A stretch of 64,000 bases of DNA from Streptococcus sanguinis SK49 (GCF_000212815.1 NZ_GL890986.1:124001-188000), one strand, 5' to 3'. Counted from the first letter of the stretch, positions 1-10,458 are shown. The notes: generated by a model from the letters alone, not told the origin. A program made the numbers and translations.

Positions 1-174
1 AAGCTCCTGCTGAATATGCGTGTTCAAAGCTGGAAGGATGACATTAGCATACCTAATCTTTCTGAAATTGGCAAGGATATCCGAGAAAATCTATCACGCT
101 GGAGTAGGCAGTTGCCTTTCGGCCAGTCTGAGACTGACAAAAAGGAAGAGACTGCTACAGAAGTTCACGAGTAA
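1..174 (+). CDS. C-terminal end of an unrecognised protein (partial)
   Basis: An open frame enters from the left edge in frame 1 and runs 57 residues to a TAA at 172-174. The visible tail begins KLLLNMRVQSWKDD and ends in a charged, disordered-looking stretch (SETDKKEETATEVHE). I do not recognise the family. I prefer this frame to the overlapping one at 20-283 because that frame runs through the terminator hairpin and has a composition unlike a protein. The gene is followed by a terminator, so it is the last gene of its unit. Confidence 0.6.
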   Translation, partial: KLLLNMRVQSWKDDISIPNLSEIGKDIRENLSRWSRQLPFGQSETDKKEETATEVHE

Positions 175-228
175 AATCGCAAAAGTCCTCTTTATCTTAT
201 CCAACAGAAAACTTGGCCTTTCCATACC

Positions 229-270
229 AAAAAAGAAACAAGCTCTTATCTTGACAGCTTGTTTTTTCTT
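229..270 (+). terminator. Rho-independent terminator
   Basis: The arms AAGAAACAAGCT and AGCTTGTTTTTTCTT flank an 11-base loop and end in a T-rich run. It closes the partial gene at the left edge. Confidence 0.75.
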
Positions 271-332
271 TGTTAGAATGTAACAAACCTATTTACAACT
301 AAATAGTGATAAAAATTAGAAAGGAAACCATC

Positions 333-1529
333 ATGAAATCTATCAAAGGAATCGCCCTTATTGCTGTCAGCATAATCCTGACCATCTATGCTTGGGCTTC
401 AGCTGGAATGACCAACTTTATCGTACCCGGTCTGGCCTTAACTACCCTTTCGCTGACCTTTTTACTTGCGACTCGGAACGCCCTTTTGGAAAAATGGTTC
501 CATGGCATCGAAAAGATGTACGCCTATCATAAGTTTACAGCTATATTTTCCGTCGTTCTGCTTGCTCTACACAATGTTGCCATGGGCGGCAGTCTCTGGG
601 GATCTCATTTAGCAGCTCAGCTTGGGAATGTCGGCATCTATCTCTTTGTCAGCATTGTCCTAGTGGCCTATCTCGGCAAGCACATCAAGTATGAGGCTTG
701 GCGCTGGATTCACCGCTTTGTCTATCTGGCCTATATCTTTGGTCTCTTTCATGCTTATATGCTGATGGGCGGTCGACTCCTGACACCGACCTTGCTAGGC
801 TTCGTAGTCGGATTCTACGCTATCATCGGTTTAGCTTCTGGCTTTTATATCATCTTCCTCTATCAAAGTTTGGCCTTTCGCCATCTGGGAAAAATCATTC
901 AGGTCAAACGCCTAAACCACGATACCGTGGAGTTGAAGATTCAACTCAGTCAAAAACTAGATTACCAGTATGGGCAGTTTGCCTTCATCAAGATTTTCCA
1001 AGAAGGATTTGAAAAAGCGCCGCACCCTTTCTCTATCTCTGGTGGCCATGACAATATCGTCTACTTTACTATCAAGAACTCTGGCGATCACACTAAGAAA
1101 CTTTATGACAAGATCCAAGAGGGAACCAAGATCACCATTGACCGAGCTTATGGTCACATGATTCTGGACCAAGGGCAGGAAAAACAAATCTGGATTGCTG
1201 GTGGGATTGGCATTACGCCCTTCATCTCCTATATCCGAGAAAATCCTAATCTGAATCGTCCAGTCAGCTTCTACTATGCTTACACTGGAGCTGAAAATGC
1301 TGTTTACCTAGACCTACTCAAAGACTACGCAGCCAAGAATCCGCAGTTTGATCTTCATTTGGTCGATAGCAAGGTCTCCGGCTATTTGGACTTCAAGAAT
1401 TATCCTCTGGACGACAAAACTACGGTCTTCATGTGCGGACCTGTCAAAATGATGGAGAAACTAGCCGACGAATTTAAAAAGACCAATCCTAAAGCAGATC
1501 TGGTCTATGAAGGCTTTAAATTTAAATAA
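333..1529 (+). CDS. NADPH-oxidase-like ferric reductase (SpNOX type)
   Basis: This 398-residue membrane flavocytochrome closely resembles, from memory, SpNOX of Streptococcus pneumoniae, a prokaryotic relative of eukaryotic NOX enzymes. Such enzymes pass electrons from NAD(P)H through FAD and two haems across the membrane to oxygen or ferric iron. The N-terminal half has about six membrane segments with histidine pairs placed to bind two haems (His66/His80 and His127/His140). The C-terminal half has the FAD motif HPFSISGG (231-238), the nucleotide loop GGIGITPF (about 290-297) and the CGP motif (368-370). A GTG at 306 extends the frame, but the ribosome site AAAGGA fits the ATG at 333. It stands alone between two terminators. 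The biological acceptor is not evident from sequence. Confidence 0.9.
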   Translation: MKSIKGIALIAVSIILTIYAWASAGMTNFIVPGLALTTLSLTFLLATRNALLEKWFHGIEKMYAYHKFTAIFSVVLLALHNVAMGGSLWGSHLAAQLGNVGIYLFVSIVLVAYLGKHIKYEAWRWIHRFVYLAYIFGLFHAYMLMGGRLLTPTLLGFVVGFYAIIGLASGFYIIFLYQSLAFRHLGKIIQVKRLNHDTVELKIQLSQKLDYQYGQFAFIKIFQEGFEKAPHPFSISGGHDNIVYFTIKNSGDHTKKLYDKIQEGTKITIDRAYGHMILDQGQEKQIWIAGGIGITPFISYIRENPNLNRPVSFYYAYTGAENAVYLDLLKDYAAKNPQFDLHLVDSKVSGYLDFKNYPLDDKTTVFMCGPVKMMEKLADEFKKTNPKADLVYEGFKFK

Positions 1530-1537
1530 AGAAGGCA

Positions 1538-1563
1538 AAAAGAGGAGTTCAATCCTCTTTTTT
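1538..1563 (+). terminator. Terminator after the NOX-like gene
   Basis: Arms AAAAGAGGA and TCCTCTTTT enclose GTTCAA and are followed by a T run. The A-rich 5' side would also let it work on the minus strand, where the broken gene at 1639-1815 ends. Confidence 0.8.
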
Positions 1564-1638
1564 AGTCTATTTTGATTCAGTAGATTTTGAAAAAGATAAA
1601 ATTTCTATCACTCAATATCCAAAAATAGACTTTTCAAA

Positions 1639-1815
1639 CTACAAAAATATACGGAAAAGATTAATTCCAATCAGAATAAGAAAGAGAATTGAAAATCCGA
1701 TAAACAAGTATTTAAAATACTTTTCATTAAGTGGCTCGCCATAGCGACTATAGATAGAACTGTTCTATCCTACTACTTTGCCTGATATTAAAGATGTAGA
1801 TTTACTTCTAAACAT
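1639..1815 (-). pseudogene. Small membrane protein gene interrupted by one amber codon
   Basis: On the minus strand an ATG at 1815 opens a frame of 16 codons (MFRSKSTSLISGKVVG). It then meets a TAG and continues in the same frame for 41 residues (NSSIYSRYGEPLNEKYFKYL, then a hydrophobic segment ending INLFRIFL) to a final TAG. The part after the stop reads like a genuine single-pass membrane protein: a polar lead followed by about 20 hydrophobic residues. I see no good ribosome site before the ATG. The rest of the 458-base gap between genes holds only the terminator at 1538 and the promoter at 1902. Family not recognised. Confidence 0.4.
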
Positions 1816-1901
1816 ATTGTATCAAAATTTTCATCTATACCAAAGTCTATATAGAGTATGACTCTTACTTCAAGATTTTATCGTTTTTCGATATGTTTTT
1901 C

Positions 1902-1930
1902 TTGAAATACAATAAAAATTGGATTATAAT
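1902..1930 (+). promoter_or_regulatory. Sigma-A promoter of the DUF2975/XRE pair
   Basis: TTGAAA (1902-1907) and TATAAT (1925-1930) are exactly 17 bases apart, about 60 bases upstream of the DUF2975 gene. Confidence 0.8.
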
Positions 1931-1987
1931 AAAAATAAAAGGAAAAGAAAATCTACTGCCGGCTGATTTTCGATAGAGGTAAGCATC

Positions 1988-2515
1988 ATGAAAAAGATTG
2001 AATTAAAAAATAATTCTTTGCTCAAAGATATCGTTACTCTTCTGAATCTTATCATAGTGGGTTATGCTGCTATTCTGGTCTTTCTTACTATCCTAAGTGT
2101 GATTTCTTACACCGGTCTTTCCGACAGGTTGGGAATGAAGCTCAATGTTCAATTTCTGCCCTCAGATGATTTTTCAAATTTGTGGAGTATTTTAGCCTTT
2201 GTTATAAATCTTCTCACAGCTTCTTTGACTATTTATCTCATCTATCTTGCTCGTAATTTCATCAAAAATTTGATTGGTGGAAAGATTTTTGATTCATCAA
2301 ACACGCAACTAGCTGATAAGGCATGGAAAGTATTTCTGGCTCTGACCTTTCTTTCCGTTAAGGTTGCTGCATCAGGCAATCCCATCGCCCTCCCCTTCTC
2401 TTTTAACGCCAGTATGAGCTTTACACCTCTCTTGGGCGCTCTGATTATTTGGCTGATGATGAAGATTCTGGAAAAGGGGATTGATATAGCTGAAGAAAAT
2501 GAATTTACCATCTAG
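1988..2515 (+). CDS. DUF2975 family membrane protein
   Basis: This 175-residue protein has about four membrane segments (roughly 17-42, 62-85, 114-130 and 140-160) and matches the DUF2975 family. Such proteins are commonly encoded next to a small XRE-type regulator, as here. It lies 12 bases before that regulator and shares its promoter, and an AGAGGT ribosome site precedes the ATG. The biochemical role of DUF2975 is unknown; the pairing suggests a membrane partner or target of the regulator (inference). Confidence 0.8.
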   Translation: MKKIELKNNSLLKDIVTLLNLIIVGYAAILVFLTILSVISYTGLSDRLGMKLNVQFLPSDDFSNLWSILAFVINLLTASLTIYLIYLARNFIKNLIGGKIFDSSNTQLADKAWKVFLALTFLSVKVAASGNPIALPFSFNASMSFTPLLGALIIWLMMKILEKGIDIAEENEFTI

Positions 2516-2527
2516 GAGGCTGCTATC

Positions 2528-2737
2528 ATGATTATTGTTAATCTTGATGTTCAGCTGGCCAAGAAAAAGATGAAACTGGGTGAATTAGCCGATATCATCG
2601 GCATTACCAACGCCAACCTTTCCATTCTCAAAACGGGCAAGGCTAAGGCTATTCGCTTTAGCACCCTCAATGCTATCTGTGAAGCCCTTGATTGCCAGCC
2701 CGGAGACATCCTAGAATTTACAGATGATGAAGAATAA
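2528..2737 (+). CDS. Cro/CI (XRE, YozG-like) transcriptional regulator
   Basis: This 69-residue protein consists almost entirely of one helix-turn-helix domain. Helices span roughly residues 13-20 and 24-33 (LADIIGITNANLSILKTGKA), and the end CEALDCQPGDILEF is typical of minimal YozG-like regulators. It has AGGAGG immediately upstream and follows the DUF2975 gene by 12 bases, so the two form an operon. It probably regulates its own operon (inference). Confidence 0.88.
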   Translation: MIIVNLDVQLAKKKMKLGELADIIGITNANLSILKTGKAKAIRFSTLNAICEALDCQPGDILEFTDDEE

Positions 2738-2738
2738 A

Positions 2739-2784
2739 AAAACTCCCGTCCTAGCCGATTCCATTCAGCTGAGGAGGGAGTTTT
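2739..2784. terminator. Bidirectional terminator between the XRE gene and lacG
   Basis: AAAACTCCC pairs with GGGAGTTTT, with further pairing inside the loop. A and T runs on both flanks suit termination of the plus-strand XRE pair and of the minus-strand lac operon. Confidence 0.85.
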
Positions 2785-2790
2785 GCTTTT

Positions 2791-4209
<1,419 letters not shown>

Positions 4210-4218
4210 TCAATAGCC

Positions 4219-4283
4219 TTTGAGGTGAAACAAGTGAGTAAATAGGTAAGTAACAGGGGAATTGAACTTTGCTTCACCTCAAA
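4219..4283 (-). other. Intercistronic hairpin between lacE and lacG
   Basis: TTTGAGGTGAA (4219-4229) and TTCACCTCAAA (4273-4283) form a perfect 11-bp stem in the 98-base lacE-lacG gap. No U run follows, so it looks more like an mRNA-stabilising or processing element than a terminator. Confidence 0.6.
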
Positions 4284-4295
4284 TGAACTAACAAA

Positions 4296-6002
4296 TTAGT
4301 TGTTGAATTGCTCCTGAACAAAGGCCAGTGCTCCTTTACCATCACGGGTTAGTTTGATGTATTGGGCGCCTTCGGTCTTAGCTAGCTTGATCCCCAATTT
4401 ATCAGTTTCCGCCTTCATGTCTTCAAAGTTTGAAGCAACTTGAGGAGCCAGGATAACCAGGTCAAACTCAGGCAGCATTTCACGGTGAGCACCGTATCCA
4501 CCCGCTGCTGCTTTGACAGGAACATTGTATTCAGCTGCTGCTTTATTCAAAGCGTTGGCCAGCAATCCGCTAGTACCACCGCCTGCACAGAGCACCAGAA
4601 CATTGGTTTCTTCGCTAATATTGTTTTGCGCTGGAGCTTCTTCATCCACACCTGCTTTTTCAAGGATAGCGTCCGCTTTAGCAGTATTAAAGTTAGCTGC
4701 TACTTTTTCTTTAAGAGCATCATTAGATTTGCCAGAACGTTCTTCTTCTAAGATTTGTTCATCATAAACCTTGACAAATGGATAGTAAATAATCACATCC
4801 ACTACGACAAGAAGAGCTGCAAGAACAAAGGACAGAAGCTGGAAGTTGGTACCCAGCACAATTCCCAGAGGTCCAGGTGTCACCCAAGGAAGGTTGGCTG
4901 AGAAGGAGTTCATGTTCAACGTATCAACAAAGAATTTGAAAATCCATACGTTTGCGATAGGAGCAAAGATAAATGGAATAAAGAAAATCGGATTCAAAAC
5001 GATTGGTGCTCCAAAGAGAATAGGCTCATTGACACCAAAGAAAGTTGGGACAACAGATGCCCGTCCAATTGCACGGTTACGCTCGGACTTACAGACCCAC
5101 ATGAAGAGGAATGGAACGATCAAGGTCGCACCAGTACCACCCATGGTAACGATGAACATTTGAGTACCAGAAGTGATGACCTTATCCGCATGCTGGCCAG
5201 CTTGAACCAAAGCCAAGTTGGCATCAATATTGGCATAAGTAATAGCAGCAATGGCAGGCTCAACGATAGATGGACCGTGAATTCCCACAAACCAGAAGAA
5301 AGCATAAGCACCAAAGATAAGCGTGATTCCCAGATAGCCATCTGCCGCTGAGAAAAGCGGAGCAAGAAGCGTTCCAATGGATTCAGCAACAGTTACTCCC
5401 AGACTTGCTTTAACAAGCAGTTCCAAACCGTAGAGCAGAACGACTGAAACAGTAAATGGAATCAAGTCTTTAAATACTTGCGAGATATTTGGTGGAACTT
5501 CTTCTGGCATACGGATGGTAACATTATTTTTCACACAAACCTTGTAAACATTAACCGTAACAAAGGCTGCGATGAAAGCTGTCAAAAGACCTTTGGTTCC
5601 CATGAAGGCAGTTAGGAAGCCGCCTTCCTTGGCAGGCTCAGCAGCCATGAGGAGGAATCCGACCATAGAAGCCAGCATAGTAGACAAGAAGTTAATCTGG
5701 TTTGTCGCAGGCAGGTCGCGGTTGACAGAGTCTGTCAAAGCCTTTGCAGTGGTTCCACCCACAAAGAAAGCCAGAATCCCCATCGAATAGCTATAAGGGG
5801 TCATTAGGAAAGTTTCAATGTCCTTCGACCAGTGGAAACCCCAAGCATTTGGCACATAGGCAATCAAGATAAAAATAGATGAGAAGAGGATGACTGGCAT
5901 ACCAGCGATAAAACCATCCCGAATAGCACGGAGATAGATATTCCGAGAAATCTTCTCAAAGAAAGGCTTCCCTTTCTCAATAAGTCCGATGAGTTTGTTC
6001 AT
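4296..6002 (-). CDS. lacE: Lactose-specific PTS enzyme IICB
   Basis: This 568-residue membrane permease of the phosphotransferase system imports lactose and phosphorylates it. The N-terminal EIIC part (to about residue 420) has multiple membrane segments and the HGPSIVEP signature. A linker rich in Ala and Glu leads to the C-terminal EIIB domain, whose phospho-cysteine lies in [11 protein letters not shown], near residue 472. Its start overlaps the lacF stop by one base (TAATG), implying translational coupling. Phosphate comes from LacF and the product goes to LacG. Confidence 0.97.
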   Translation of the reverse strand: MNKLIGLIEKGKPFFEKISRNIYLRAIRDGFIAGMPVILFSSIFILIAYVPNAWGFHWSKDIETFLMTPYSYSMGILAFFVGGTTAKALTDSVNRDLPATNQINFLSTMLASMVGFLLMAAEPAKEGGFLTAFMGTKGLLTAFIAAFVTVNVYKVCVKNNVTIRMPEEVPPNISQVFKDLIPFTVSVVLLYGLELLVKASLGVTVAESIGTLLAPLFSAADGYLGITLIFGAYAFFWFVGIHGPSIVEPAIAAITYANIDANLALVQAGQHADKVITSGTQMFIVTMGGTGATLIVPFLFMWVCKSERNRAIGRASVVPTFFGVNEPILFGAPIVLNPIFFIPFIFAPIANVWIFKFFVDTLNMNSFSANLPWVTPGPLGIVLGTNFQLLSFVLAALLVVVDVIIYYPFVKVYDEQILEEERSGKSNDALKEKVAANFNTAKADAILEKAGVDEEAPAQNNISEETNVLVLCAGGGTSGLLANALNKAAAEYNVPVKAAAGGYGAHREMLPEFDLVILAPQVASNFEDMKAETDKLGIKLAKTEGAQYIKLTRDGKGALAFVQEQFNN

Positions 6003-6319
6003 TATTTTACTCCTCTTTTGTATAGTTCAATCAAATGGTGCATCATGTCTTTTAGCAAAATGGTAGTCATTAGGTGGTCTTGGCCGTGCATCATGGTCAC
6101 ACTGTAAGCCAAGTCCTCACCAGCCGCTTCTTTTGTCAAGAGACTGGTCTGAGCATGGTGAGCTTCAGCGATGCAACCATTGGCTTCTTCTACCAAGGCA
6201 TCTGCCTTAGCAAAATCCCCAGCCTCTGCGGCTTTCAATGCTTCCAGGAGCTTGGAGCGAGCATCACCAGCGTAGGCCACAATTTCAAAACCGAGCAATG
6301 TTACTTCTTCTCTATTCAT
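6002..6319 (-). CDS. lacF: Lactose-specific PTS enzyme IIA
   Basis: This all-helical EIIA of the lactose/cellobiose family has 105 residues and relays phosphate from HPr to the EIIB domain of LacE. The active histidine is His78 in MMHGQDHLM, with Asp81 and His82 in the expected metal-binding and neighbouring positions. It lies between lacT and lacE and is coupled to lacE by a one-base overlap. Confidence 0.97.
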   Translation of the reverse strand: MNREEVTLLGFEIVAYAGDARSKLLEALKAAEAGDFAKADALVEEANGCIAEAHHAQTSLLTKEAAGEDLAYSVTMMHGQDHLMTTILLKDMMHHLIELYKRGVK

Positions 6320-6364
6320 GAGAGTTCCTCCTTGTATTCTTATGTGAAATTTTATTATTTTTTA

Positions 6365-7198
6365 TTATAAAAGACGTTGAATATGCAGCACCAGGTAGAC
6401 CCGTTCGCTGCGGTAAAGATCAATTCCCGTCTTCTGGGCAATGATGTGGTATATATCGCTTCCGACCTGATAGGCTTGAGGATAGGTCATCTGGATCTGA
6501 CTTTCCATTTCCAGAAGGGAAACATTGTCATCACGGCTTCTGTCCAGATAGTCTAAAAAGTAGTTCAGGTGAATCATAAAACGGTCATAAAAATTGCTGT
6601 TTTCTGCACTTCTTTTAATGCCATTTTTCTTCAGCTCTGCTTCAACTGCAGCAAGAATATCTTTTCGCTTGCCCAAGTGACTTTGCCCCTCGGGATTGGT
6701 CTCCCCTTCAGCATTGATAAAGTGATATGCAATGCGATTGACCTCGTCGCTAGGGAAATGATCCAACAACCGCTCGCGGTATGTCGCTACTGCTTCCTGA
6801 GCAATCTGATAAGGGACAGGGTATTTGTCCGAAGCATCCGGCAGATCACTCTCCTTGTAGCGCCCCTGCTGCACAGCCTGATAAGAACAGTAGATGTGAT
6901 CTGTCAGCGTGACATAGATATACTCCTGGACAGGGTAATCATACTTCTTAGAAAGGGTATCAATCACATCATAAGTCACTGTGATAAAGTCCAGTGGAAC
7001 ATCTTTGAGCAAGGCCACAAAGTTTTCTTTAGACTCTTCCGTTCTTAGGCGAAAAATTTTCTCAATCTTACTTTCAAGAACGATATCACCCTTCTTTTTA
7101 TTAAAGGCTATACCACTGCCAATCAGAACAACCTCTTCACCATTTTCATGTTTGGCTAGAGCAACATTGTTGTTCATAGGATGTATGATTCGATACAT
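6365..7198 (-). CDS. lacT: BglG/LicT-family transcriptional antiterminator
   Basis: This 277-residue protein has an N-terminal RNA-binding (CAT) domain of about 55 residues (MYRIIHPMNNNVALAKH) followed by two PTS regulation domains with conserved histidines, for example DHIYCSYQAVQQGR and IAYHFINAEGE. Proteins of this family bind a ribonucleic antiterminator (RAT) and stop a leader terminator from forming when the sugar is being transported. Just such a RAT/terminator pair lies upstream at 7241-7316. It is the first gene of lacTFEG, so it probably controls its own operon in response to PTS phosphorylation. Confidence 0.95.
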   Translation of the reverse strand: MYRIIHPMNNNVALAKHENGEEVVLIGSGIAFNKKKGDIVLESKIEKIFRLRTEESKENFVALLKDVPLDFITVTYDVIDTLSKKYDYPVQEYIYVTLTDHIYCSYQAVQQGRYKESDLPDASDKYPVPYQIAQEAVATYRERLLDHFPSDEVNRIAYHFINAEGETNPEGQSHLGKRKDILAAVEAELKKNGIKRSAENSNFYDRFMIHLNYFLDYLDRSRDDNVSLLEMESQIQMTYPQAYQVGSDIYHIIAQKTGIDLYRSERVYLVLHIQRLL

Positions 7199-7240
7199 AT
7201 CTCCTCCTCTTCATTTTCTAGGGTTCTGGCAAAACAAAAA

Positions 7241-7288
7241 GACCACAAACAAACCGAGGCTATATCTTCCCTCAATTTATTTGCGGTC
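7241..7288 (-). terminator. Leader terminator of lacTFEG, target of LacT
   Basis: On the minus strand GACCGCAAATAAA pairs with TTTGTTTGTGGTC through a 13-bp stem containing G-U pairs and is followed by TTTTTGTTTT. Its 5' arm overlaps the RAT, so the two structures are mutually exclusive. Confidence 0.85.
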
Positions 7289-7316
7289 ACGCCTAATCCA
7301 ACTTAGTAACGCTCAC
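7283..7316 (-). promoter_or_regulatory. Ribonucleic antiterminator (RAT) for LacT
   Basis: The minus-strand segment GTGAGCGTTACTAAGTTGG, continuing ATTAGGCGTGACCGC, keeps the spaced GTTACT and AGGC...GACC elements of BglG-family RATs. It overlaps the 5' arm of the leader terminator. Assignment is by pattern and position. Confidence 0.75.
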
Positions 7317-7336
7317 CCTATTCAATTTCTGATTTC

Positions 7337-7365
7337 ATTATAGCATATCAGTCGCAGAATGTAAA
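7337..7365 (-). promoter_or_regulatory. Promoter of lacTFEG
   Basis: Read on the minus strand, TTTACA (7360-7365) and TATAAT (7337-7342) are 17 bases apart. The promoter lies between lacD and the RAT leader, so lacTFEG has its own promoter besides possible readthrough from lacABCD. Confidence 0.85.
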
Positions 7366-7394
7366 CCCTTACTTTATTTATATTTCAACAAATT

Positions 7395-8375
7395 TTAAGC
7401 TCTTTCTTTCCAAGAGGTAGCTGTTTTTTGAAGAACCTTGTTGAGCTCATCAATATTTTCAAATCCTGTTGTACGAAGCCACTTGCGAGCTGCTTCTTCA
7501 CCTTGCTCAATGTAGTCTTTGACACTGCCAGCCCAAGTCGCACGTCCGCAAAGAACGCCATTGAAGTTGGCACCTGACTCATGAGCAAACACAAGAGTTT
7601 CTTGGAAGAGTTTCGCAGATACACCAGCACTCAAGTAGATGTATGGCAGATTAGTCGCCTCATCTTGTTCCTTGAAGAAGGCAGCAGCTTGTTCTTTAGT
7701 ATGCACCACTTCACCAGCACCAAAGCCTTCAACATATTTGACGTTGACTGGAACTTCCACTTTCAAGACATCAATGTTGAAACGTGGATCTGAGAAGACC
7801 TTCATGGCACCGATAACCTTGCGTGGCTTCTCTTTCGCGTATTCAGCGCTGGAAGCATCCGTAATCTTTTCATCGTAAGCTAAGATTTCAAGGAAGAAAG
7901 GAATATCTTCTGCCACACACTCAGAACCTACACGCTCGATATAAGCCTGCTTTTGCTGGTTAAGTTCTTCGGAGCTGTCTACATCATAGTAAAGGAGGAA
8001 TTTAACCGCATCTGCACCTTGTTCTTTGATGCGTTTTGCTGACCAAACATCCAGACAGTCTGGCAGGCGCTTGGTACTAGAAGTATCGTAACCTGTCTTT
8101 TCATAGGCCAATAGCAAGCCAGCATTCTTGTCCAAAGCTTTCGTAGCAGGCAGTCCATACTCAGGATCCAGCAACATAGATGAGGCATAAGGAGTTAGCT
8201 CTTCTGCGACCAAAACTTTCAGTTCTTCCATTTGAGCTACTGTTGGTTCTGCTTCCTGGTGTTGAGCCATGAGACGTTTCAAAGCACCACGTTGGTCAAA
8301 AGCCAAGGCAGAAATGATGCCATGCTCATCAGAAAGTTTTTCCATGTACTTACGTTTTTGTTCTGTTAATACCAT
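7395..8375 (-). CDS. lacD: Tagatose 1,6-bisphosphate aldolase
   Basis: This class I (Schiff-base) aldolase of 326 residues cleaves tagatose 1,6-bisphosphate to dihydroxyacetone phosphate and glyceraldehyde 3-phosphate, the last step of the tagatose pathway. Visible family features are the N-terminal [14 protein letters not shown], the probable lysine in [12 protein letters not shown] and the phosphate-binding end [13 protein letters not shown]...[11 protein letters not shown]. It starts four bases after the lacC stop. LacD paralogues can moonlight as regulators in group A streptococci; the operon position here argues for the metabolic copy. Confidence 0.96.
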   Translation of the reverse strand: MVLTEQKRKYMEKLSDEHGIISALAFDQRGALKRLMAQHQEAEPTVAQMEELKVLVAEELTPYASSMLLDPEYGLPATKALDKNAGLLLAYEKTGYDTSSTKRLPDCLDVWSAKRIKEQGADAVKFLLYYDVDSSEELNQQKQAYIERVGSECVAEDIPFFLEILAYDEKITDASSAEYAKEKPRKVIGAMKVFSDPRFNIDVLKVEVPVNVKYVEGFGAGEVVHTKEQAAAFFKEQDEATNLPYIYLSAGVSAKLFQETLVFAHESGANFNGVLCGRATWAGSVKDYIEQGEEAARKWLRTTGFENIDELNKVLQKTATSWKERA

Positions 8376-8378
8376 TCT

Positions 8379-9308
8379 TTATACCTCTTTTACTGTGATT
8401 TGATTGTATAGTCCATCGTAGTTTTCAACGTTGACATGACCAGTCATTTTTTCTTGGGCATTGAGCATGCCCAGAACATTTGCTTTTTTGAGCAGAGAGA
8501 CATCATCTTCTTGATGACTCAAGGCTGAAGAGATCCCTGCAACAGTTGAGTCTCCAGAGCCAACTGGATTGACCACTTGGATTTTAGGAATATCTACTTT
8601 ATAGAAAGTATTCCAGTGCTTAGCAAAAGCTCCATCTGCACCGAGTGATACGATGATCCACTCGATTCCATCAAAGAGCGGTTCTGAAAGGACAGCTTTT
8701 AACTCATCCAAATCTTTGGAAACTTCGCGACCCAACAACTGAGAAAGTTCCTCATTATTAGGTTTGATGGCAGTTGGTTTGACATCTGATTTGAGTACAG
8801 CTTCCAGAGCTGCTCCAGAGCAATCCAACACCACCTTATTGCCAGCTTGATTAGCAATTTCAACCAATTGAATATAATATTCAACAGGTAAACCAGTTGG
8901 TAGACTTCCCGAAATGCTAACCACCTCAGCTGATTCCATTAATGATTTAAAATGATGTAAAAAACCATTTGCCTCATCTGCTGTAATAGTCGGACCGGCT
9001 TCCAGGATTTCTGTTTGCTTACCTTCGTGTAAGATAGCAATACAGTTTCTCGTATCTCCCGAAATGTTATAAAAGCATTGTCTAACATTAGGATGAAGGT
9101 TTTGTGATAAGAACTCTCCATTAGTCCCACCAATCAGGCCCGTCGCAGCAACATTATCTCCAATTTCTGCCAAGACCCTGGTTACGTTGAGACCCTTTCC
9201 ACCTGCAGTTTTAATGACTTCTGCAGCGCGATTAACAGTATCAATTTTCAATTCTTCTAAGGGATAGGAAATATCGATAGAAGGATTCATGGTCACTGTA
9301 AGAATCAT
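8379..9308 (-). CDS. lacC: Tagatose-6-phosphate kinase
   Basis: This PfkB-family sugar kinase (309 residues) phosphorylates tagatose 6-phosphate to the 1,6-bisphosphate. The N-terminal [17 protein letters not shown] and the first signature [15 protein letters not shown] are present. The C-terminal anion hole and catalytic aspartate lie in [13 protein letters not shown]. It sits between lacB and lacD in the expected order with very short gaps. Confidence 0.96.
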   Translation of the reverse strand: MILTVTMNPSIDISYPLEELKIDTVNRAAEVIKTAGGKGLNVTRVLAEIGDNVAATGLIGGTNGEFLSQNLHPNVRQCFYNISGDTRNCIAILHEGKQTEILEAGPTITADEANGFLHHFKSLMESAEVVSISGSLPTGLPVEYYIQLVEIANQAGNKVVLDCSGAALEAVLKSDVKPTAIKPNNEELSQLLGREVSKDLDELKAVLSEPLFDGIEWIIVSLGADGAFAKHWNTFYKVDIPKIQVVNPVGSGDSTVAGISSALSHQEDDVSLLKKANVLGMLNAQEKMTGHVNVENYDGLYNQITVKEV

Positions 9309-9320
9309 CTAGCTACCTCT

Positions 9321-9836
9321 CTAATCGTGGTACTCTCCACGATCCCATTTTTCAAGAAATTCTGTAAAGAAGTTGGCATCTGTTTGATGAGCGTTGTGAG
9401 TCTCAACATGCTCAATCTTAGCAATTAATTTTTTATTTTCTTCAGTCGGCTTGTACTCCGCATGGATGAAAGCTTCAATGATATCACACATGAGGAGCTC
9501 ACCAGTAATTTTTCCACCAAAACCAATAACATTTGCGTTGAGTTCTTCCTTAGCATAGAGAGCTGAAGTCATGTCACGTACCAAAGCTGAACGAACACCA
9601 GGAACTTTATTTACAGCGTTGTTGATACCGACTCCTGTACCACAGATACAAACACCAAGATCAGCTTGTCCACTAACGACTGCCTCCCCTACTTTTTTAC
9701 CAAAGATTGGGTAGTGAGTACGTGTATGGTCATAAGTACCAAAATCAAGAACTTCATAGCCTTTTGATTTTAGAAAATCTGAGACTGCCATTTTTTCATT
9801 GGTAACGATATGGTCACATCCAATTGCAATTTTCAT
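9321..9836 (-). CDS. lacB: Galactose-6-phosphate isomerase subunit LacB
   Basis: This 171-residue RpiB/LacAB-fold subunit works with LacA to convert galactose 6-phosphate to tagatose 6-phosphate. The motif [20 protein letters not shown] carries the cysteine expected to be catalytic. The frame could extend upstream to 9932, but that would overlap lacA, and the family N-terminus [15 protein letters not shown] with a TAGGAG-like site places the start at 9836. Confidence 0.96.
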   Translation of the reverse strand: MKIAIGCDHIVTNEKMAVSDFLKSKGYEVLDFGTYDHTRTHYPIFGKKVGEAVVSGQADLGVCICGTGVGINNAVNKVPGVRSALVRDMTSALYAKEELNANVIGFGGKITGELLMCDIIEAFIHAEYKPTEENKKLIAKIEHVETHNAHQTDANFFTEFLEKWDRGEYHD

Positions 9837-9852
9837 TTGATTTCTCCTTTTC

Positions 9853-10278
9853 TTAGCACATCTTGTTGAGCATATCAACTCGGATTTGGTGGCGACCGCC
9901 GTCATATTTTCCATTGACAAAGCCTTTGGCAATGTTCTTAGCTAGTCCTTCACCAACGATTTCAGCTCCCATTGTAATCATGCGAGAGTTGTTATGACCA
10001 CGAGTCATGTAGGCAGAGCGTTCATCTGAGACTTCTGCCGCAACCATGCCTTTGATTTTGGTCGCTACCATGAATGGACCAGCTCCATAAGCGTCAATGA
10101 CAATACCAAGATTCTCCTCTTGTTTATTCACCTCAGCCGCAACTGCAAGGGTCACATCAACAAAATCTTGACCTTCTTTCGTCACATCCACCACTTCAAA
10201 GTTTTCTCCGACGAGAAAATCCTTGACCACATCTTTCAGCTTGCTTCCAGCAGCATCTGCTCCAATAATAATTGCCAT
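9853..10278 (-). CDS. lacA: Galactose-6-phosphate isomerase subunit LacA
   Basis: This is the 141-residue partner subunit of LacB ([16 protein letters not shown]...). It lacks the CICGTG cysteine motif of LacB, as is normal for LacA. The start at 10278 follows AAGGAG; the upstream in-frame start at 10308 would add ten residues foreign to the family. It is the first gene of lacABCD, under the promoter at 10352-10380, and lies 16 bases ahead of lacB. Confidence 0.96.
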   Translation of the reverse strand: MAIIIGADAAGSKLKDVVKDFLVGENFEVVDVTKEGQDFVDVTLAVAAEVNKQEENLGIVIDAYGAGPFMVATKIKGMVAAEVSDERSAYMTRGHNNSRMITMGAEIVGEGLAKNIAKGFVNGKYDGGRHQIRVDMLNKMC

Positions 10279-10351
10279 GAGCATTCTCCTTTGTTTGATT
10301 TTTTGCACAGAATATTGTTTACAAAAAACACTTTCTGTTTCCTATAAGCAT

Positions 10352-10380
10352 ACTATACTCCTTTAAAAGTTATTTGTCAA
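10352..10380 (-). promoter_or_regulatory. Promoter of lacABCD
   Basis: Minus-strand TTGACA (10375-10380) and TATAGT (10352-10357) are 17 bases apart. The inverted repeat at 10385-10437 begins five bases upstream of the -35. Confidence 0.88.
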
Positions 10381-10384
10381 CATA

Positions 10385-10437
10385 TTTTTGTTTATTTTAA
10401 TCAAAATATTTTTAAAGATGATTAAAATAAACAAAAA
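10385..10437. promoter_or_regulatory. Perfect 19-bp inverted repeat, probable LacR operator
   Basis: TTTTTGTTTATTTTAATCA (10385-10403) is repeated exactly inverted at 10419-10437 with a 15-base spacer. It contains the TGTTTATT-type half-sites known for streptococcal/lactococcal LacR. A related repeat lies upstream of lacR. Confidence 0.75.
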
Positions 10438-10458
10438 AAGCCCTAAAAAGAGCTTTTT
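10435..10458 (-). terminator. Terminator after lacR
   Basis: AAAAAGC (10435-10441) pairs with GCTTTTT (10452-10458). It would separate lacR transcripts from lacABCD, and it overlaps the right arm of the operator repeat by three bases. Confidence 0.6.

Noticed and set aside
20..283. 87-codon plus-strand frame at the left edge
   Set aside because: It overlaps the better frame-1 tail and runs through the terminator hairpin at 229-270.
9837..9932. N-terminal extension of lacB
   Set aside because: The extra 32 residues lie inside lacA and are foreign to the family; the MKIAIGCDH start has a ribosome site.
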